64,000 nt of DNA from the NCBI GenBank assembly GCA_937934745.1, contig CALGZC010000007.1, positions 48,976 through 112,975 on the forward strand, in the 5' to 3' direction. Every line of letters begins with the position of its first letter. Position 1 is the stretch's first letter. Positions 54,303-64,000 of the stretch are shown here, in pieces. Under the pieces are notes generated by a model. It did not search any database and was not told the origin of the DNA. It saw only the letters and a list, made by a program, of their open reading frames with translations. The translations under genes and the position numbers were made by a program. This DNA is from an uncultured Blastocatellia bacterium. Its GTDB lineage: Bacteria > Acidobacteriota > Blastocatellia > Chloracidobacteriales > Chloracidobacteriaceae.

Positions 54303-55781
54303 ATGGCCTTGAGTCGAACCAAAAAACTTCTTCTTGTCGGCGGGGTCACGCTGCTCATTGTCGGGATTGTCGCCACTAGCCTGTTGACCCAACGCACGAA
54401 CGCCCTCAGTGTCCAGATTGAACAGGTTAAGCGGCGTGAGTTCCTGGAGGCGAAAGTATCGGCTTCCGGCGAGGTACGCCCTGTGGCGCTGTATAACCTC
54501 ACCGCAGAGGTTGCCGGGCGGGTCACCGATATTTTTGTTAAGGAAGGAGACCTTGTGCGTAAGGGGCAACCACTTGTCAAGGTGGACCCTACCCAGCAAC
54601 TGACATCGCAACAAAGCGCCGAAGCCAATTACCGTGCAGCTGAACAGGATGCGCGCGCTACAGAAACGCAAGTCCTCAGCGCGCGCAACCTGGTCACGCA
54701 AAACAAGGCCCAACTCATTGCCGCCGAAGCCGACCTCAACCGTCTCAAGGCCCAGCTTGACCTCCAATACATCCAACTGCAACGGACAACGGAGTTACTC
54801 GAAGCCGGGGTTGTCTCAAAGGCGGAATTTGATACAGCCCGTGCCAACTACGAGGTGGCAAAAGCGGCCTATGACGCACAGGTCATACAAATTGAACGTC
54901 TCCAGCAGGTCGTCAAAGACGCCGAAATTGCTGTGCAACGGGCTGAAGAATCCAGCAAATCGGCCTGGCAGCGCGTGAAGGCGGCGCAAGCCCAACTGAC
55001 CAATGCTCAGTATTTTCTTGACCAAACGGTACGCAAGTCACCAATTGACGGGGTGGTGTCAAGCCTTCCTGTGCGCGTCGGTGAATTCGCGGTTGCCAAC
55101 TTCAACACAACACCGCTGATGACCATTGCCGACATGTCAGAAATCAACGTTGAGGTGCAAGTGGATGAAACAGACATCGCCAATGTCCAGATCGGGCAGC
55201 CGGCCAAGGTCAGGGTAGATTCGCTAGGTGACACAGAGATCCCAGGCCAGGTCGCCGAAGTTGGGCAGAGCGCCGTTACCCGTTCCGGTCAAACCATTGC
55301 TGCCAACACAACGTCGCAGGAAGCCAAAAACTTCAAAGTCAAAATCCGTCTCAATCCGTCTGAACAGGACCGCGCACGGTTGCGACCTGGTATGTCGGCC
55401 ACAGCCGTCATCACGACGGCGACACGCCAGAACGTATTGGTTGTTCCGCTTCAGGCGCTCGTCAGCCGCGACCCGGCCGAACTACAGTCGGTGCCTGCCG
55501 GCACCGAAGCTCAGCCACTGAGGCCGACTCCCGGTGAAGCAGACCGAAAGCCGACCAAGCGCGCCGAAGTTTCCGGCGTATTTGTCGAGGAAGGTGGTAA
55601 AGCTAGATTTGTTCCCATTACGACCGGGATCTTAGGCGAAGCAGAAATCGAGGTGATTGAGGGTTTGACCGAAGGACAGAACATTGTTACAGGCCCCTAC
55701 CGTCTTTTGCGGACGCTCAAACCTGGCGCGGCCATCACCCGCGATGCCAAGCTGGATACGGCGTTGTCCAACAAAGGGTAA
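54303..55781 (+). CDS. periplasmic adaptor protein of ABC efflux system (HlyD/MacA type)
   Basis: 492 residues. One N-terminal membrane anchor ([16 protein letters not shown]), a lipoyl/barrel half ([26 protein letters not shown]), a long coiled-coil hairpin (~100-240), the second lipoyl half ([19 protein letters not shown]), then beta-barrel and membrane-proximal domains. Near 400-440 a Pro/Lys-rich insertion precedes the last strands. Links an inner-membrane ABC transporter to an outer-membrane channel. Directly followed by a MacB-like ATPase gene. Confidence 0.9.
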   Translation: MALSRTKKLLLVGGVTLLIVGIVATSLLTQRTNALSVQIEQVKRREFLEAKVSASGEVRPVALYNLTAEVAGRVTDIFVKEGDLVRKGQPLVKVDPTQQLTSQQSAEANYRAAEQDARATETQVLSARNLVTQNKAQLIAAEADLNRLKAQLDLQYIQLQRTTELLEAGVVSKAEFDTARANYEVAKAAYDAQVIQIERLQQVVKDAEIAVQRAEESSKSAWQRVKAAQAQLTNAQYFLDQTVRKSPIDGVVSSLPVRVGEFAVANFNTTPLMTIADMSEINVEVQVDETDIANVQIGQPAKVRVDSLGDTEIPGQVAEVGQSAVTRSGQTIAANTTSQEAKNFKVKIRLNPSEQDRARLRPGMSATAVITTATRQNVLVVPLQALVSRDPAELQSVPAGTEAQPLRPTPGEADRKPTKRAEVSGVFVEEGGKARFVPITTGILGEAEIEVIEGLTEGQNIVTGPYRLLRTLKPGAAITRDAKLDTALSNKG

Positions 55782-55804
55782 TTTTCACAACAGGTCAGGC
55801 TGTG

Positions 55805-56557
55805 ATGTCAGCTCAAGTAGCGCCGGTTACTGTTAGTCGTCCTCAGTCAGTCACATCAACGCGCCCGATTATTGAGACCAAGGATCTTTGGAAAACGTAC
55901 CGCATGGGCGATGAAGTCATCCATGCCCTCCAAGGCGTGAGCTTCACCATTCAGCCTAACGAGTACATTGCCATTGTTGGGCCGTCAGGTTCAGGCAAAT
56001 CCACCCTCATGAACCTCATCGGCTGTCTTGATACGCCGACCAAAGGTGAGTATTGGCTCAACGGGAAGCTGGTCTCGGCGATGAATGATGACGAACTGGC
56101 GCGGATTCGGAATCAAGAAATCGGGTTCGTCTTCCAGACCTTCAACCTGCTGCCACGCGCCACGGCCCTGCATAATGTTGAACTGCCGTTGATCTATAGC
56201 GGGGTGCCTGCCGCAGAACGCATCCAACGCGCCAAACGCGCGCTGGAACAGGTCGATCTGGCGCACCGCATGGACCACCGCCCGAACGAGCTTTCCGGCG
56301 GCCAACGGCAGCGGGTTGCCATCGCGCGGGCGCTTGTCAATAACCCCTCCATCATTCTTGCCGATGAACCGACCGGCAACCTTGACTCCGCGACAAGCCG
56401 TGAAATTATGAGCCTTTTCAATGTCCTGCACGAACGCGGGAACACCATCATCATCGTCACGCACGAGCCGGACATCGCAGCCCATGCCCACCGTGTCCTC
56501 ACCATTCGGGACGGACGCATTGCGACCGACACATACCAACACCATCTCCGGGATTGA
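55805..56557 (+). CDS. ABC transporter ATP-binding protein (MacB/LolD type)
   Basis: 250 residues from the ATG at 55805 (GTG directly before). Walker [11 protein letters not shown]-loop [20 protein letters not shown], signature [15 protein letters not shown], Walker [14 protein letters not shown] and switch His in VTHEPD. The ALQGVSF start and [15 protein letters not shown] are typical of MacB/LolD. No permease follows; two matching permeases lie at 2.8-5.4 kb. Cotranscribed with the adaptor 23 bases upstream. Confidence 0.93.
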   Translation: MSAQVAPVTVSRPQSVTSTRPIIETKDLWKTYRMGDEVIHALQGVSFTIQPNEYIAIVGPSGSGKSTLMNLIGCLDTPTKGEYWLNGKLVSAMNDDELARIRNQEIGFVFQTFNLLPRATALHNVELPLIYSGVPAAERIQRAKRALEQVDLAHRMDHRPNELSGGQRQRVAIARALVNNPSIILADEPTGNLDSATSREIMSLFNVLHERGNTIIIVTHEPDIAAHAHRVLTIRDGRIATDTYQHHLRD

Positions 56558-56666
56558 TCCTCTAACAACGGGCCATTGACGACATAGCCGCCAGATGCCC
56601 GGCTGTGCTAGCCTCTGGCAAAACCGGCAGCGAGTCGTGACCCCTTGCAAGACATCACGCGGCGAT

Positions 56667-57116
56667 ATGGCAGGACATCTCGTCAACCACGCACAGGCTA
56701 CCGACGCCCAGCCTGATCACCTGGAGTTTGTCATTCCCAGTGTAATCTCCCGGATGCATGAACTGTTACAGGAAGTCATGGCCCTGCTCGAAGCCCGTGG
56801 AATTACCGAGCCAAACTCCAACATCCTGTTGGCACTCGATGAAGCCATTGCTAATGCGATTAAGCACGGCAACCACGAGGATCCATCCAAAAACGTTCAT
56901 GTGGCCGTTGAGTTCGCGCCGAATGAAGTCACCTTTGTCATCACAGATGAAGGTGACGGCTTTGACTTGAATGCGCTCCCGGACCCAACAGATCCAAGTT
57001 GCCTCCTGCGGACCTGCGGACGTGGCGTGATGCTTATTTACCATCTCATGGATGAAGTGGAATATAACGCACGGGGGAATCAGGTCCGAATGAAGAAGAA
57101 AAGGACCGAACGATGA
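56667..57116 (+). CDS. anti-sigma-type serine kinase ATPase (RsbW-like)
   Basis: 149 residues from the ATG at 56667 (56595 also possible). GHKL ATPase fold: LLALDEAIANAIKHGNH (N box), VTFVITDEGDGFDLNALPDP (G1) and RTCGRGVMLIYHLMDEVEY (G2). Members bind or phosphorylate anti-anti-sigma factors in partner-switching systems. No rsbV or sigma gene is adjacent. Overlaps the next membrane protein gene by ATGA, suggesting a functional link with it. Confidence 0.85.
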   Translation: MAGHLVNHAQATDAQPDHLEFVIPSVISRMHELLQEVMALLEARGITEPNSNILLALDEAIANAIKHGNHEDPSKNVHVAVEFAPNEVTFVITDEGDGFDLNALPDPTDPSCLLRTCGRGVMLIYHLMDEVEYNARGNQVRMKKKRTER

Positions 57117-58174
57117 CCGCCGCCCTAGGCCGAGCCGATTCGGAACAGTTACCTAATCTGTGTCAACTGGCCGATCTAGAGCCGCTCTCAACTGGCGATC
57201 TCATTGACCGCGCAGTGCTCATTTACCGGTCCAACTTTGCTCCTCTACTGGGTTTGGCCCTCTTACCGGTTCTGACGAGCTGCGCCGGCACGCTGCTGGT
57301 GGTTTATGTCGCAACCGGCTTACATGAATCCGCCGGTGCAGCGTTGATCCGGCTTATCGGCTTTATTGTCGGCTACTTGCTGACATACGTGATCAGTCCC
57401 GTGTTGTTGGCATTGACCACGGGCGGGCTGACTCGGACGGTGGCCGATTGCATCATGCTTGATATACCGGTCGGATTTCGGCGAACGTGGCGCATGGTGC
57501 GGGGACGGCTGTGGACGCTGCTCTGGTCACAACTTGTCAGTGCGGTGATCTTCTGGTTTGGGCTGTCTGTTGTTGCGTTGAGCAGCTTGTTCATTCTCTC
57601 GGTAGTCGTTCTGGCAGTTATGCTCTCTCTCAGTTATGTCACTTCGGTATTTGCCGGGAGCTTAGTCCTGTTGCTGGTGGCCGTCGCCATCGGGCTGGGA
57701 TTTATCGGCTACTGCGCAATGCTGGCCCAAGTGGCGCTTGTTCCGAGTGTTGTCATGATCGAGGGCCGTTCAACCTGGGATAGCATTGTGCGTGCCGTGC
57801 AATTAGCACGCGGCACAGTCTGGCGGGTTACTCAGATTACCCTTTTCGATATGGCGATTGCCTCGTCCGTGATTTCGGCCGTCGGCATCCCACTTCTCCT
57901 CTACGTCTTCCTCAACGGTGAGTTTCGTGACCTGACGCGCGCGCCGATGTGGTTTTTGTTGTTTTCCAACCTTGCCGATCAACTCGGCAAGCTTGTCACC
58001 CTCCCCATGGCGACCATTGCATACTGTCTGCTGTATTTCGATGTGCGGGTTCGGCGTGAAGGCTACGACGTAGAGTTGCTCGGCGCACGACTCGAAGGGC
58101 CACTACCACCGGGGCGGACACCCACACAATTGGCGAGCGCACCGCCAACGGCCACCATCGCCGGCGCGGTGTAG
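57113..58174 (+). CDS. multi-pass membrane protein (GDPD-membrane-domain-like)
   Basis: 353 residues. A soluble start with PLSTGDLIDRAVLIYRSNF, the opening seen in glycerophosphodiesterase membrane-domain and DUF-type proteins, then about six hydrophobic helices spanning ~30-320 and a Pro-rich cytosolic tail. No catalytic motif is visible. Coupled to the RsbW-like gene by an ATGA overlap. Function unknown. Confidence 0.75.
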   Translation: MTAALGRADSEQLPNLCQLADLEPLSTGDLIDRAVLIYRSNFAPLLGLALLPVLTSCAGTLLVVYVATGLHESAGAALIRLIGFIVGYLLTYVISPVLLALTTGGLTRTVADCIMLDIPVGFRRTWRMVRGRLWTLLWSQLVSAVIFWFGLSVVALSSLFILSVVVLAVMLSLSYVTSVFAGSLVLLLVAVAIGLGFIGYCAMLAQVALVPSVVMIEGRSTWDSIVRAVQLARGTVWRVTQITLFDMAIASSVISAVGIPLLLYVFLNGEFRDLTRAPMWFLLFSNLADQLGKLVTLPMATIAYCLLYFDVRVRREGYDVELLGARLEGPLPPGRTPTQLASAPPTATIAGAV

Positions 58175-58434
58175 GTACAGGTCGTGTATACGGGTCGCGT
58201 ACCGGCGCTTGCAACGCACACGGTGTGCGTTCAATGTCCACAGCCGATGCTTCGCGTGACCACGGCGCGGCACCCGCGACTAAGGACGCAAGCGCCCGCC
58301 TCCATCTTACAGCAATCTCTACCGGAAACCTTTACCGCCAAACCGCTACCGCACCACTTTGGGAAGCACACGCTAGGTCGCCACGCAACCACAAAGCGAC
58401 CGGCGCAAAGCGCGACCAGCTGATGTGCTGTGTC
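58175..58434. other. 260-base convergent spacer
   Basis: Between the membrane protein and ahcY. The only distinct element is a perfect 8-bp hairpin near its start. The remainder is GC-rich and featureless to me; the track ORFs are shadows. Confidence 0.45.
58213..58231. terminator. possible hairpin terminator between convergent genes
   Basis: AACGCACA-CGG-TGTGCGTT, eight perfect pairs, flanked by A and T pairs only inside the stem. Weak as an intrinsic terminator because no longer T-run follows, but the symmetry and convergent position fit a bidirectional stop. Confidence 0.45.
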
Positions 58435-59730
<1,296 letters not shown>

Positions 59731-59770
59731 TCAACTTCCGGTAGAGATTGGGCCGATCCCACGGGGGAGC

Positions 59771-60919
59771 CTACAGGCCGGCTTCTTTCCGCAAAATATC
59801 GGCTTTGTCCGTACGCTCCCAGGTGAAGCCAACTTCATTTCGTCCAAAGTGACCGTAAGCAGCTGTTGGTGAGTAGATTGGACGCTGTAGATCGAGCGTC
59901 TCAATGATGCCGCGCGGCGTCAGCGCAAAGTGCGACCGAATGAGTTCGACAATCACGCTTGGCGCAACTTTGCCGGTTCCGAATGTTTCAACGTGAATGG
60001 AAACGGGCTCGGCGACACCGATGGCATAGGCCAGTTGCACCTGGCAACGGTCGGCCAAGCCGGCCGCGACAACATTCTTCGCCACATAGCGGGCCATGTA
60101 GGCCGCTGACCGATCGACTTTCGTCGGATCCTTACCGGAAAAGGCGCCACCGCCGTGCGGTGCATAACCGCCGTAGGTATCCACGATGATTTTACGGCCG
60201 GTTAGTCCCGTATCCCCCATCGGCCCGCCGATGACAAACCGGCCGGTCGGATTGATGTGAAAAGTCGTATCGGCGTCAAGCATGGCTTCGGGAATGACGG
60301 CGCGAATAACGTGCCGCTCAACATCACGCCGCAGATCATCGGTTTTGACCGACTCCGCATGCTGGGTTGACACAACAACAGCCGATACACGGTGCGGTTT
60401 TCCGTTTCGGTACTCGACGGAAACCTGTGCTTTCCCATCAGGACGTAGGTAATCGAGGATGCCCTCGCGCCGGACCTGTGCGAGGCGCTGGGTCAGGCGG
60501 TGTGCCAGTTGGATTGGCAGCGGCATCAGCTCCGGCGTCTCGGTGCAGGCAAAGCCAAACATTAATCCCTGGTCGCCGGCGCCACCGGTGTCCACCCCCA
60601 TGGCAATGTCCGGCGATTGGGCGTTGATTGCCGAGACCACGGAGCAGGTTTTCGCATCGAAGCCATAAGCAGCATTGTCGTACCCGATCCGGCGGACGAC
60701 CTCGCGGGCAACGGCGGGAAAATCCACATGGGCCGTGGTCGTAATCTCACCGGCAATCACGACCAACCCGGTTGCCAACAGCGTTTCACATGCCACGCGG
60801 CCGTTCGGATCGCTGCGGAGGACCTCATCCAGGATTGCGTCGGAAATCTGATCCGCCATTTTGTCGGGATGGCCCTCAGTCACTGATTCAGAAGAGAAGA
60901 GAAATGCACCGTCGTTCAA
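59771..60919 (-). CDS. metK: S-adenosylmethionine synthetase
   Basis: 382 residues from a TTG at 60919, chosen because GGAGGA lies at good spacing before it and the protein then starts [19 protein letters not shown], as usual for MetK; the track GTG at 60940 includes the ribosome site. Motifs [16 protein letters not shown] and [19 protein letters not shown] are diagnostic. Makes SAM from methionine and ATP. A ~300-base upstream leader contains an intrinsic terminator and hairpins, suggesting attenuation. Confidence 0.95.
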   Translation of the reverse strand: MNDGAFLFSSESVTEGHPDKMADQISDAILDEVLRSDPNGRVACETLLATGLVVIAGEITTTAHVDFPAVAREVVRRIGYDNAAYGFDAKTCSVVSAINAQSPDIAMGVDTGGAGDQGLMFGFACTETPELMPLPIQLAHRLTQRLAQVRREGILDYLRPDGKAQVSVEYRNGKPHRVSAVVVSTQHAESVKTDDLRRDVERHVIRAVIPEAMLDADTTFHINPTGRFVIGGPMGDTGLTGRKIIVDTYGGYAPHGGGAFSGKDPTKVDRSAAYMARYVAKNVVAAGLADRCQVQLAYAIGVAEPVSIHVETFGTGKVAPSVIVELIRSHFALTPRGIIETLDLQRPIYSPTAAYGHFGRNEVGFTWERTDKADILRKEAGL

Positions 60920-61087
60920 AGCCTGTCCTCCACGAAACACGCAGGTTTCCGATGCGTATCACAAGTCCCAACACCGACAGTTGCCAACGACTTGTGCTGA
61001 CGGAGACCACCAGAAACCAGAGCGAAAGTCGGGCTGAGCGTGATCTAAAGTCGCCAACCGTAACATGTGACACAAAACATGGGAAAT

Positions 61088-61117
61088 AAAAAATGCCGAC
61101 CCACAGTGTACTCGGCA
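61088..61117 (-). promoter_or_regulatory. attenuator-like intrinsic terminator in the metK leader
   Basis: On the minus strand TGCCGA (61117-61112) and TCGGCA (61099-61094) form six pairs around a 12-base loop and are followed by TTTTTT. A second hairpin, CTGGC-N7-GCCAG, lies just upstream (61127-61143). No minus-strand gene ends nearby, so it lies in the metK 5' leader. I cannot match it to a known SAM or SAH riboswitch. Confidence 0.55.
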
Positions 61118-61252
61118 GGCGGCATACTGGCCTCAGTCGCCAGAATGGGTTGTTTCCACCTTACGCCGGAGAGTCGGTCGAACGCACGCTGTTTTTGCAA
61201 ACCAGACCGGACGGAACGGCAATTGGACTGGCTGCTGAGTCCGAATACCAAT

Positions 61253-61289
61253 AGCATGCTCAGCATGCTCCTAGCATGCTGAGCATGCT
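61253..61289. repeat. 37-bp near-perfect palindrome of four AGCATGCT units
   Basis: AGCATGCT starts at 61253, 61262, 61273 and 61282. The 17-base arms are exact inverted repeats around CCT, and each unit is itself palindromic. It lies between metK (minus) and recJ (plus), so it may be an operator or a cruciform-forming element. Confidence 0.9.
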
Positions 61290-61336
61290 TCCGGCTTTAC
61301 AACCCCCGCTTCACCACAGGCTTGGAGACGCGTTGT

Positions 61337-63094
61337 ATGCCAGCCCACCATCTGCCCTGCTCACTAAGTGGCGCTGTATGGAAACCAGTAGTGCCACCGG
61401 CAACCGAGACCGAAAAACTCACGACACAGCTTGGGATTCATCCCTTGGTTGCGGCCTGCCTCATCAATCGTGGATTGACGACGCCAGAAGGTGCGGCGGC
61501 ATTTCTGAACCCCGATCTGAGGCAGATACCCGATCCGCGCTCTATGCGAAACCTCGAGACGGCTCTGCGCATTCTTGGTGCGGCCGTAGCGCGCCGGGAG
61601 CCGATTCGCATTGTCGGCGACTACGACTGTGACGGGACAACGGGCCTGATCACGCTCCGCAACGTCCTCCGTCAGCTTGGGCCACAAAGCGATAGCCTGG
61701 TGTCATACTACGTCCCTGACCGTGAGCGGGAAGGTTATGGACTCAACGCCGGCATCATTGAGCAGGCAGCCGCAGACGGTGTTCGGGTTCTAGTATCGGT
61801 GGACATCGGGATCACGGCACACCGGGAATGGGCGTTGGCACGCGCCAGAGGCCTGACGGGCATTTGTCTCGATCACCACACGGTGCTGGGCAGCCACGTA
61901 CCGGGCGATGCCGTGGTAGTATGTCCCAAGCAGGTTGGTGATTCCTACCCTGAAAAAGACCTCGCCGCCTGCGGGCTGGCGTGGCAAATGGCGCGGGCGC
62001 TGATGGCCGACCGACCTAACGGCGACCGGTTTCTGCGCTCGCTGACCAAGTTGGTGGCGATTGGAACCTATGCCGATCTTGTCCCACTTTCCAGTCTGGC
62101 TAACCGGGCCATTGTGGCGGAAGGGCTCCGCGGTCTCAACAACGGCTCGACAAACTACGGTTTGGCGGCACTGATTGATGCTGCGGGGCTGGCGCAGCGG
62201 ACGATTGCCGCCGGCGATCTAGGCTTTCGGCTTGGGCCGCGGATCAATGCGGCCGGGCGCATTGAAGGAACCACACTGAGCGTTGTGGAGTTGTTTGACA
62301 GCCGGACGCCGGAGGAAGCCAGCGCCCGCGCCCGGCAAATTGACACCTGGAATACGGAACGTCAGGAAGTGCAGCGGCAACTTGTCGCCCGGCTCGAGAA
62401 AAACATTGCAGAGCAATCCGGTGACGACCTCGTGTATGTTCTGGCCGGTCGCCATGCCGACGGCTGGCATCAGGGCGTGGTGGGTATTGCCGCCTCCAAG
62501 ATTGTGGAAACTTATCACCGGCCGGCCCTTGTCTGTAGTATTCGCGATGACATCGCCCACGGTTCCGGGCGGAGCATTCCCCAGTTCAACTTGATCGAAG
62601 CGTTGCAGACGGTCGGACGGGACGGCCTTTTCCTCCGGTACGGTGGACATCCGGCAGCAGCCGGTTTTTGTCTTCCGGTAGACCGGCTGCCCGAGTTGCG
62701 TCGCCGGCTCAACGCCTATGCGCGGCAGGTGCTGTCCACCACCGACCTCACCCGCACCTATGTCTATGAAGGCGTGTTACCAATTGCAGAACTCACCCCA
62801 AAACTTGTCGAAAACCTGGCCAAGCTAGAACCACACGGCATCGGCAATCCTGCGCCGCGTTTTGTCATTCGCGGCCGTATCAGCGAGCAGCGCATTCTCA
62901 AGGAAAGCCACCTCAAACTCATCCTGAGTGACGGCCGACACTGCATTGAAGTTCTGTGGTGGCAGCAAAGCGGGTACGCCGACCGACTTTCCAGAGACAT
63001 GACGGTTGAAGTCCTGGGGCGGCCAGACATCAACGTATGGAACGACCGTATCAACACGCAATTTATCGCCACCGATATTCGACCCAGCGTATAA
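61337..63094 (+). CDS. recJ: single-stranded-DNA-specific exonuclease RecJ
   Basis: 585 residues from the ATG at 61337 (GGAG nine bases upstream); the track TTG is within that site. DHH-family 5'-3' ssDNA exonuclease for RecF-type recombination and mismatch repair. Metal-binding motifs: GDYDCDGTTG (usually DVDG), SVDIGI, LDHHTVLG and, after the linker, FRLGPRINAAGRIEG; DHHA1 segment with GRSIPQFNLIEAL and RYGGHPAAAGF. C-terminal OB-like domain KLEPHGIGNPAPRF. Slightly longer N-terminus than the core needs. Confidence 0.95.
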   Translation: MPAHHLPCSLSGAVWKPVVPPATETEKLTTQLGIHPLVAACLINRGLTTPEGAAAFLNPDLRQIPDPRSMRNLETALRILGAAVARREPIRIVGDYDCDGTTGLITLRNVLRQLGPQSDSLVSYYVPDREREGYGLNAGIIEQAAADGVRVLVSVDIGITAHREWALARARGLTGICLDHHTVLGSHVPGDAVVVCPKQVGDSYPEKDLAACGLAWQMARALMADRPNGDRFLRSLTKLVAIGTYADLVPLSSLANRAIVAEGLRGLNNGSTNYGLAALIDAAGLAQRTIAAGDLGFRLGPRINAAGRIEGTTLSVVELFDSRTPEEASARARQIDTWNTERQEVQRQLVARLEKNIAEQSGDDLVYVLAGRHADGWHQGVVGIAASKIVETYHRPALVCSIRDDIAHGSGRSIPQFNLIEALQTVGRDGLFLRYGGHPAAAGFCLPVDRLPELRRRLNAYARQVLSTTDLTRTYVYEGVLPIAELTPKLVENLAKLEPHGIGNPAPRFVIRGRISEQRILKESHLKLILSDGRHCIEVLWWQQSGYADRLSRDMTVEVLGRPDINVWNDRINTQFIATDIRPSV

Positions 63095-63097
63095 GGG

Positions 63098-63134
63098 TGC
63101 CTGTCAAAGGTGCATCAGGCGCCTTTGACAGGCA
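63098..63134. terminator. long hairpin between convergent recJ and DUF1232 genes
   Basis: TGCCTGTCAAAGG pairs perfectly with CCTTTGACAGGCA; with the inner T-G and GC pairs the stem reaches ~16 around loop ATCAG. It starts four bases after the recJ stop. No T-run follows, so if it stops transcription it may work in both directions or as an RNA 3' end stabiliser. Confidence 0.7.
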
Positions 63135-63211
63135 TCTGTCGCGGACGCTTGCCACGGTGGGCTGCCCCTGTGTACGGAAGCCAGGGTGAAAGGTATCGCG
63201 GCGGCCCGGCA

Positions 63212-63685
63212 TCAGGCTTCCTTTGGTGATGAGAAGGGGACTTGCCCCACCACTACCCGCCGTACCCGCTGGGGAAGCAAAAAAGTTGTCAGTGCAATCA
63301 TGCGGTTGAGGAGACGGCGAATGTCACCGGGCCCGTCCCAATGTTCGGCGAGCACCTCACCCGGCGTTCGGTTGAGCAAGCGCAACAACGCAACGGCAAC
63401 AAGATAAGCGTCGTCAATCTGACCAAAAAACGGGATCAAGTCAGGTAACACGTCCAGTGGTGCAATGACGTAGGCAATCGTCGCCACCAAGACCATTTTA
63501 TCCACCTGTGGCACACGCGGATCACGCGCTAAACGGTAAGCGAGCTTTAGCAAGTTGGGTAAGAAGCGAAGTGCTTCGTGCGTCAGCTTTCGGAGCCGGC
63601 CGCGCGGCTGACCGGACAGCGGCATAACCGGCTCACGGTGACCATTGATGGTTTCCAATGCTGCGGGCGATCCGTACTCCATCAT
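63212..63685 (-). CDS. DUF1232 (YkvA-like) membrane-associated protein
   Basis: 157 residues from the ATG at 63685, with GGAGG upstream; the 182-residue track version has an unlikely leader. The DUF1232 signature is clear: AYRLARDPRVP, then a hydrophobic segment YVIAPLDVLPDLIPFFGQIDDAYLVAVAL, which probably inserts in or lies on the membrane. C-terminus is basic. Function unknown in the family, with links to membrane stress and cell-envelope loci. Convergent with recJ. Confidence 0.82.
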   Translation of the reverse strand: MMEYGSPAALETINGHREPVMPLSGQPRGRLRKLTHEALRFLPNLLKLAYRLARDPRVPQVDKMVLVATIAYVIAPLDVLPDLIPFFGQIDDAYLVAVALLRLLNRTPGEVLAEHWDGPGDIRRLLNRMIALTTFLLPQRVRRVVVGQVPFSSPKEA

Positions 63686-63841
63686 GCTTTCCTGACCTCC
63701 GGCTAAAGTGAGTGTGGGTGCCGCCAAGACCATCTTGGCATGACTTGAGACAATCCGCATCTATCGAGCCTGTGGCTTTCGACACAGCCTGGCTGCCACC
63801 TGCTGGGTATGGTTAGTGTTATTTTGCTTTCGGTAGGAGTC

Positions 63842-64000
63842 ATGTCTGCATACCATACAATTGCCATTTTGCTGACGCTGGCGGCGTTGGCGGCCTACGT
63901 CAACCTGCGGTGGATTCGCCTTCCAACCACGATTGGGTTGATGGCGATTTCGCTGGTGATGTCCGTGGCGTTACTGGCGCTGGGCGAAATGGGACTGGTG
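63842..64000 (+). CDS. cation/proton antiporter, N-terminal part (runs off right edge)
   Basis: 53 codons to the window end, from an ATG with GTAGGAG upstream. The sequence has a membrane helix (IAILLTLAALAAYVNLR), then WIRLPTTIGLMAISLVMSVALLALG. The RLPTTIGLM segment is typical of the start of CPA1 sodium-proton antiporters. Not in the ORF track because truncated. Family call is by the first 50 residues only. Confidence 0.65.
   Translation, partial: MSAYHTIAILLTLAALAAYVNLRWIRLPTTIGLMAISLVMSVALLALGEMGLV

Noticed and set aside
54069-54782. 237-residue minus-strand ORF across the adaptor gene start
   Set aside because: It covers the well-supported adaptor coding sequence in the opposite sense and matches no family.
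60941-61250. Known SAM riboswitch or SAH riboswitch upstream of metK
   Set aside because: Could not find the SAM-I core, the SAH element or other published consensus blocks by eye; kept only as an unclassified leader.

Overview
The window looks like a chromosomal segment from a phototrophic member of the Acidobacteriota, most like Chloracidobacterium. Two scattered pigment genes point that way. One is bchD, a magnesium-chelatase D subunit with a polyproline linker and a C-terminal von Willebrand A domain. The other is crtC, a carotenoid 1,2-hydratase. They sit among ordinary Gram-negative housekeeping genes, including a TonB-dependent receptor with a carboxypeptidase-like N-terminal domain, a lipoprotein and FtsX/MacB-type ABC permeases. 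DNA is mostly GC-rich, starts are ATG with some GTG and TTG, and many operon genes are joined by ATGA overlaps. The organism assignment is inference from family content; no rRNA is present.

Layout. 0-9 kb: an edge-truncated PAS protein, a SUFU-domain protein, bioF, two orphan ABC permeases, a lipoprotein, an isoprenylcysteine-methyltransferase-like enzyme, trpS and an MFS carrier. 9.6-17.6 kb: queD, MFS carrier, an AddB-like nuclease and glgP, with a clear drop in GC from about 14.5 kb. 17.7-23.2 kb (minus strand): thiE, a small membrane protein, a large TPR protein, rnhB and a zinc-ribbon protein. 23.3-30.6 kb: orphan nuoH, a sensor kinase, an overlapping rmlA-like/rmlC/wecG-like/asd operon, tdk and ispF. 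30.6-38.4 kb: an AAA ATPase, a PD-(D/E)XK-like protein, bchD, a cNMP-binding/DUF4388 protein and a UDP-glucuronate decarboxylase. 38.7-46.5 kb: SDR, tgt, yajC, TerC, then the translation cluster rplM-rpsI-rpsB-tsf-pyrH-frr with two good intrinsic terminators. 46.7-53.9 kb: FecA-like receptor, then minus-strand crtC, yicC-gmk-rpoZ and an amidohydrolase. 54.3-58.2 kb: efflux adaptor, ABC ATPase, an anti-sigma-type ATPase and a membrane protein. 58.4-64 kb: the methyl-cycle pair metK-ahcY with a structured leader, recJ, a DUF1232 protein and the start of a cation/proton antiporter.

No CRISPR array, insertion sequence, prophage, tRNA or rRNA was seen. The most unusual signals are non-coding. Perfect 11-17 bp tandem duplications recur in spacers and 5' regions, one of which puts the PAS gene's original start out of frame. 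A 37-bp near-perfect palindrome built from four AGCATGCT units lies between metK and recJ. An attenuator-like terminator lies in the metK leader. A possible four-codon leader ORF overlaps the start of an N-terminally extended ribosomal protein L13.
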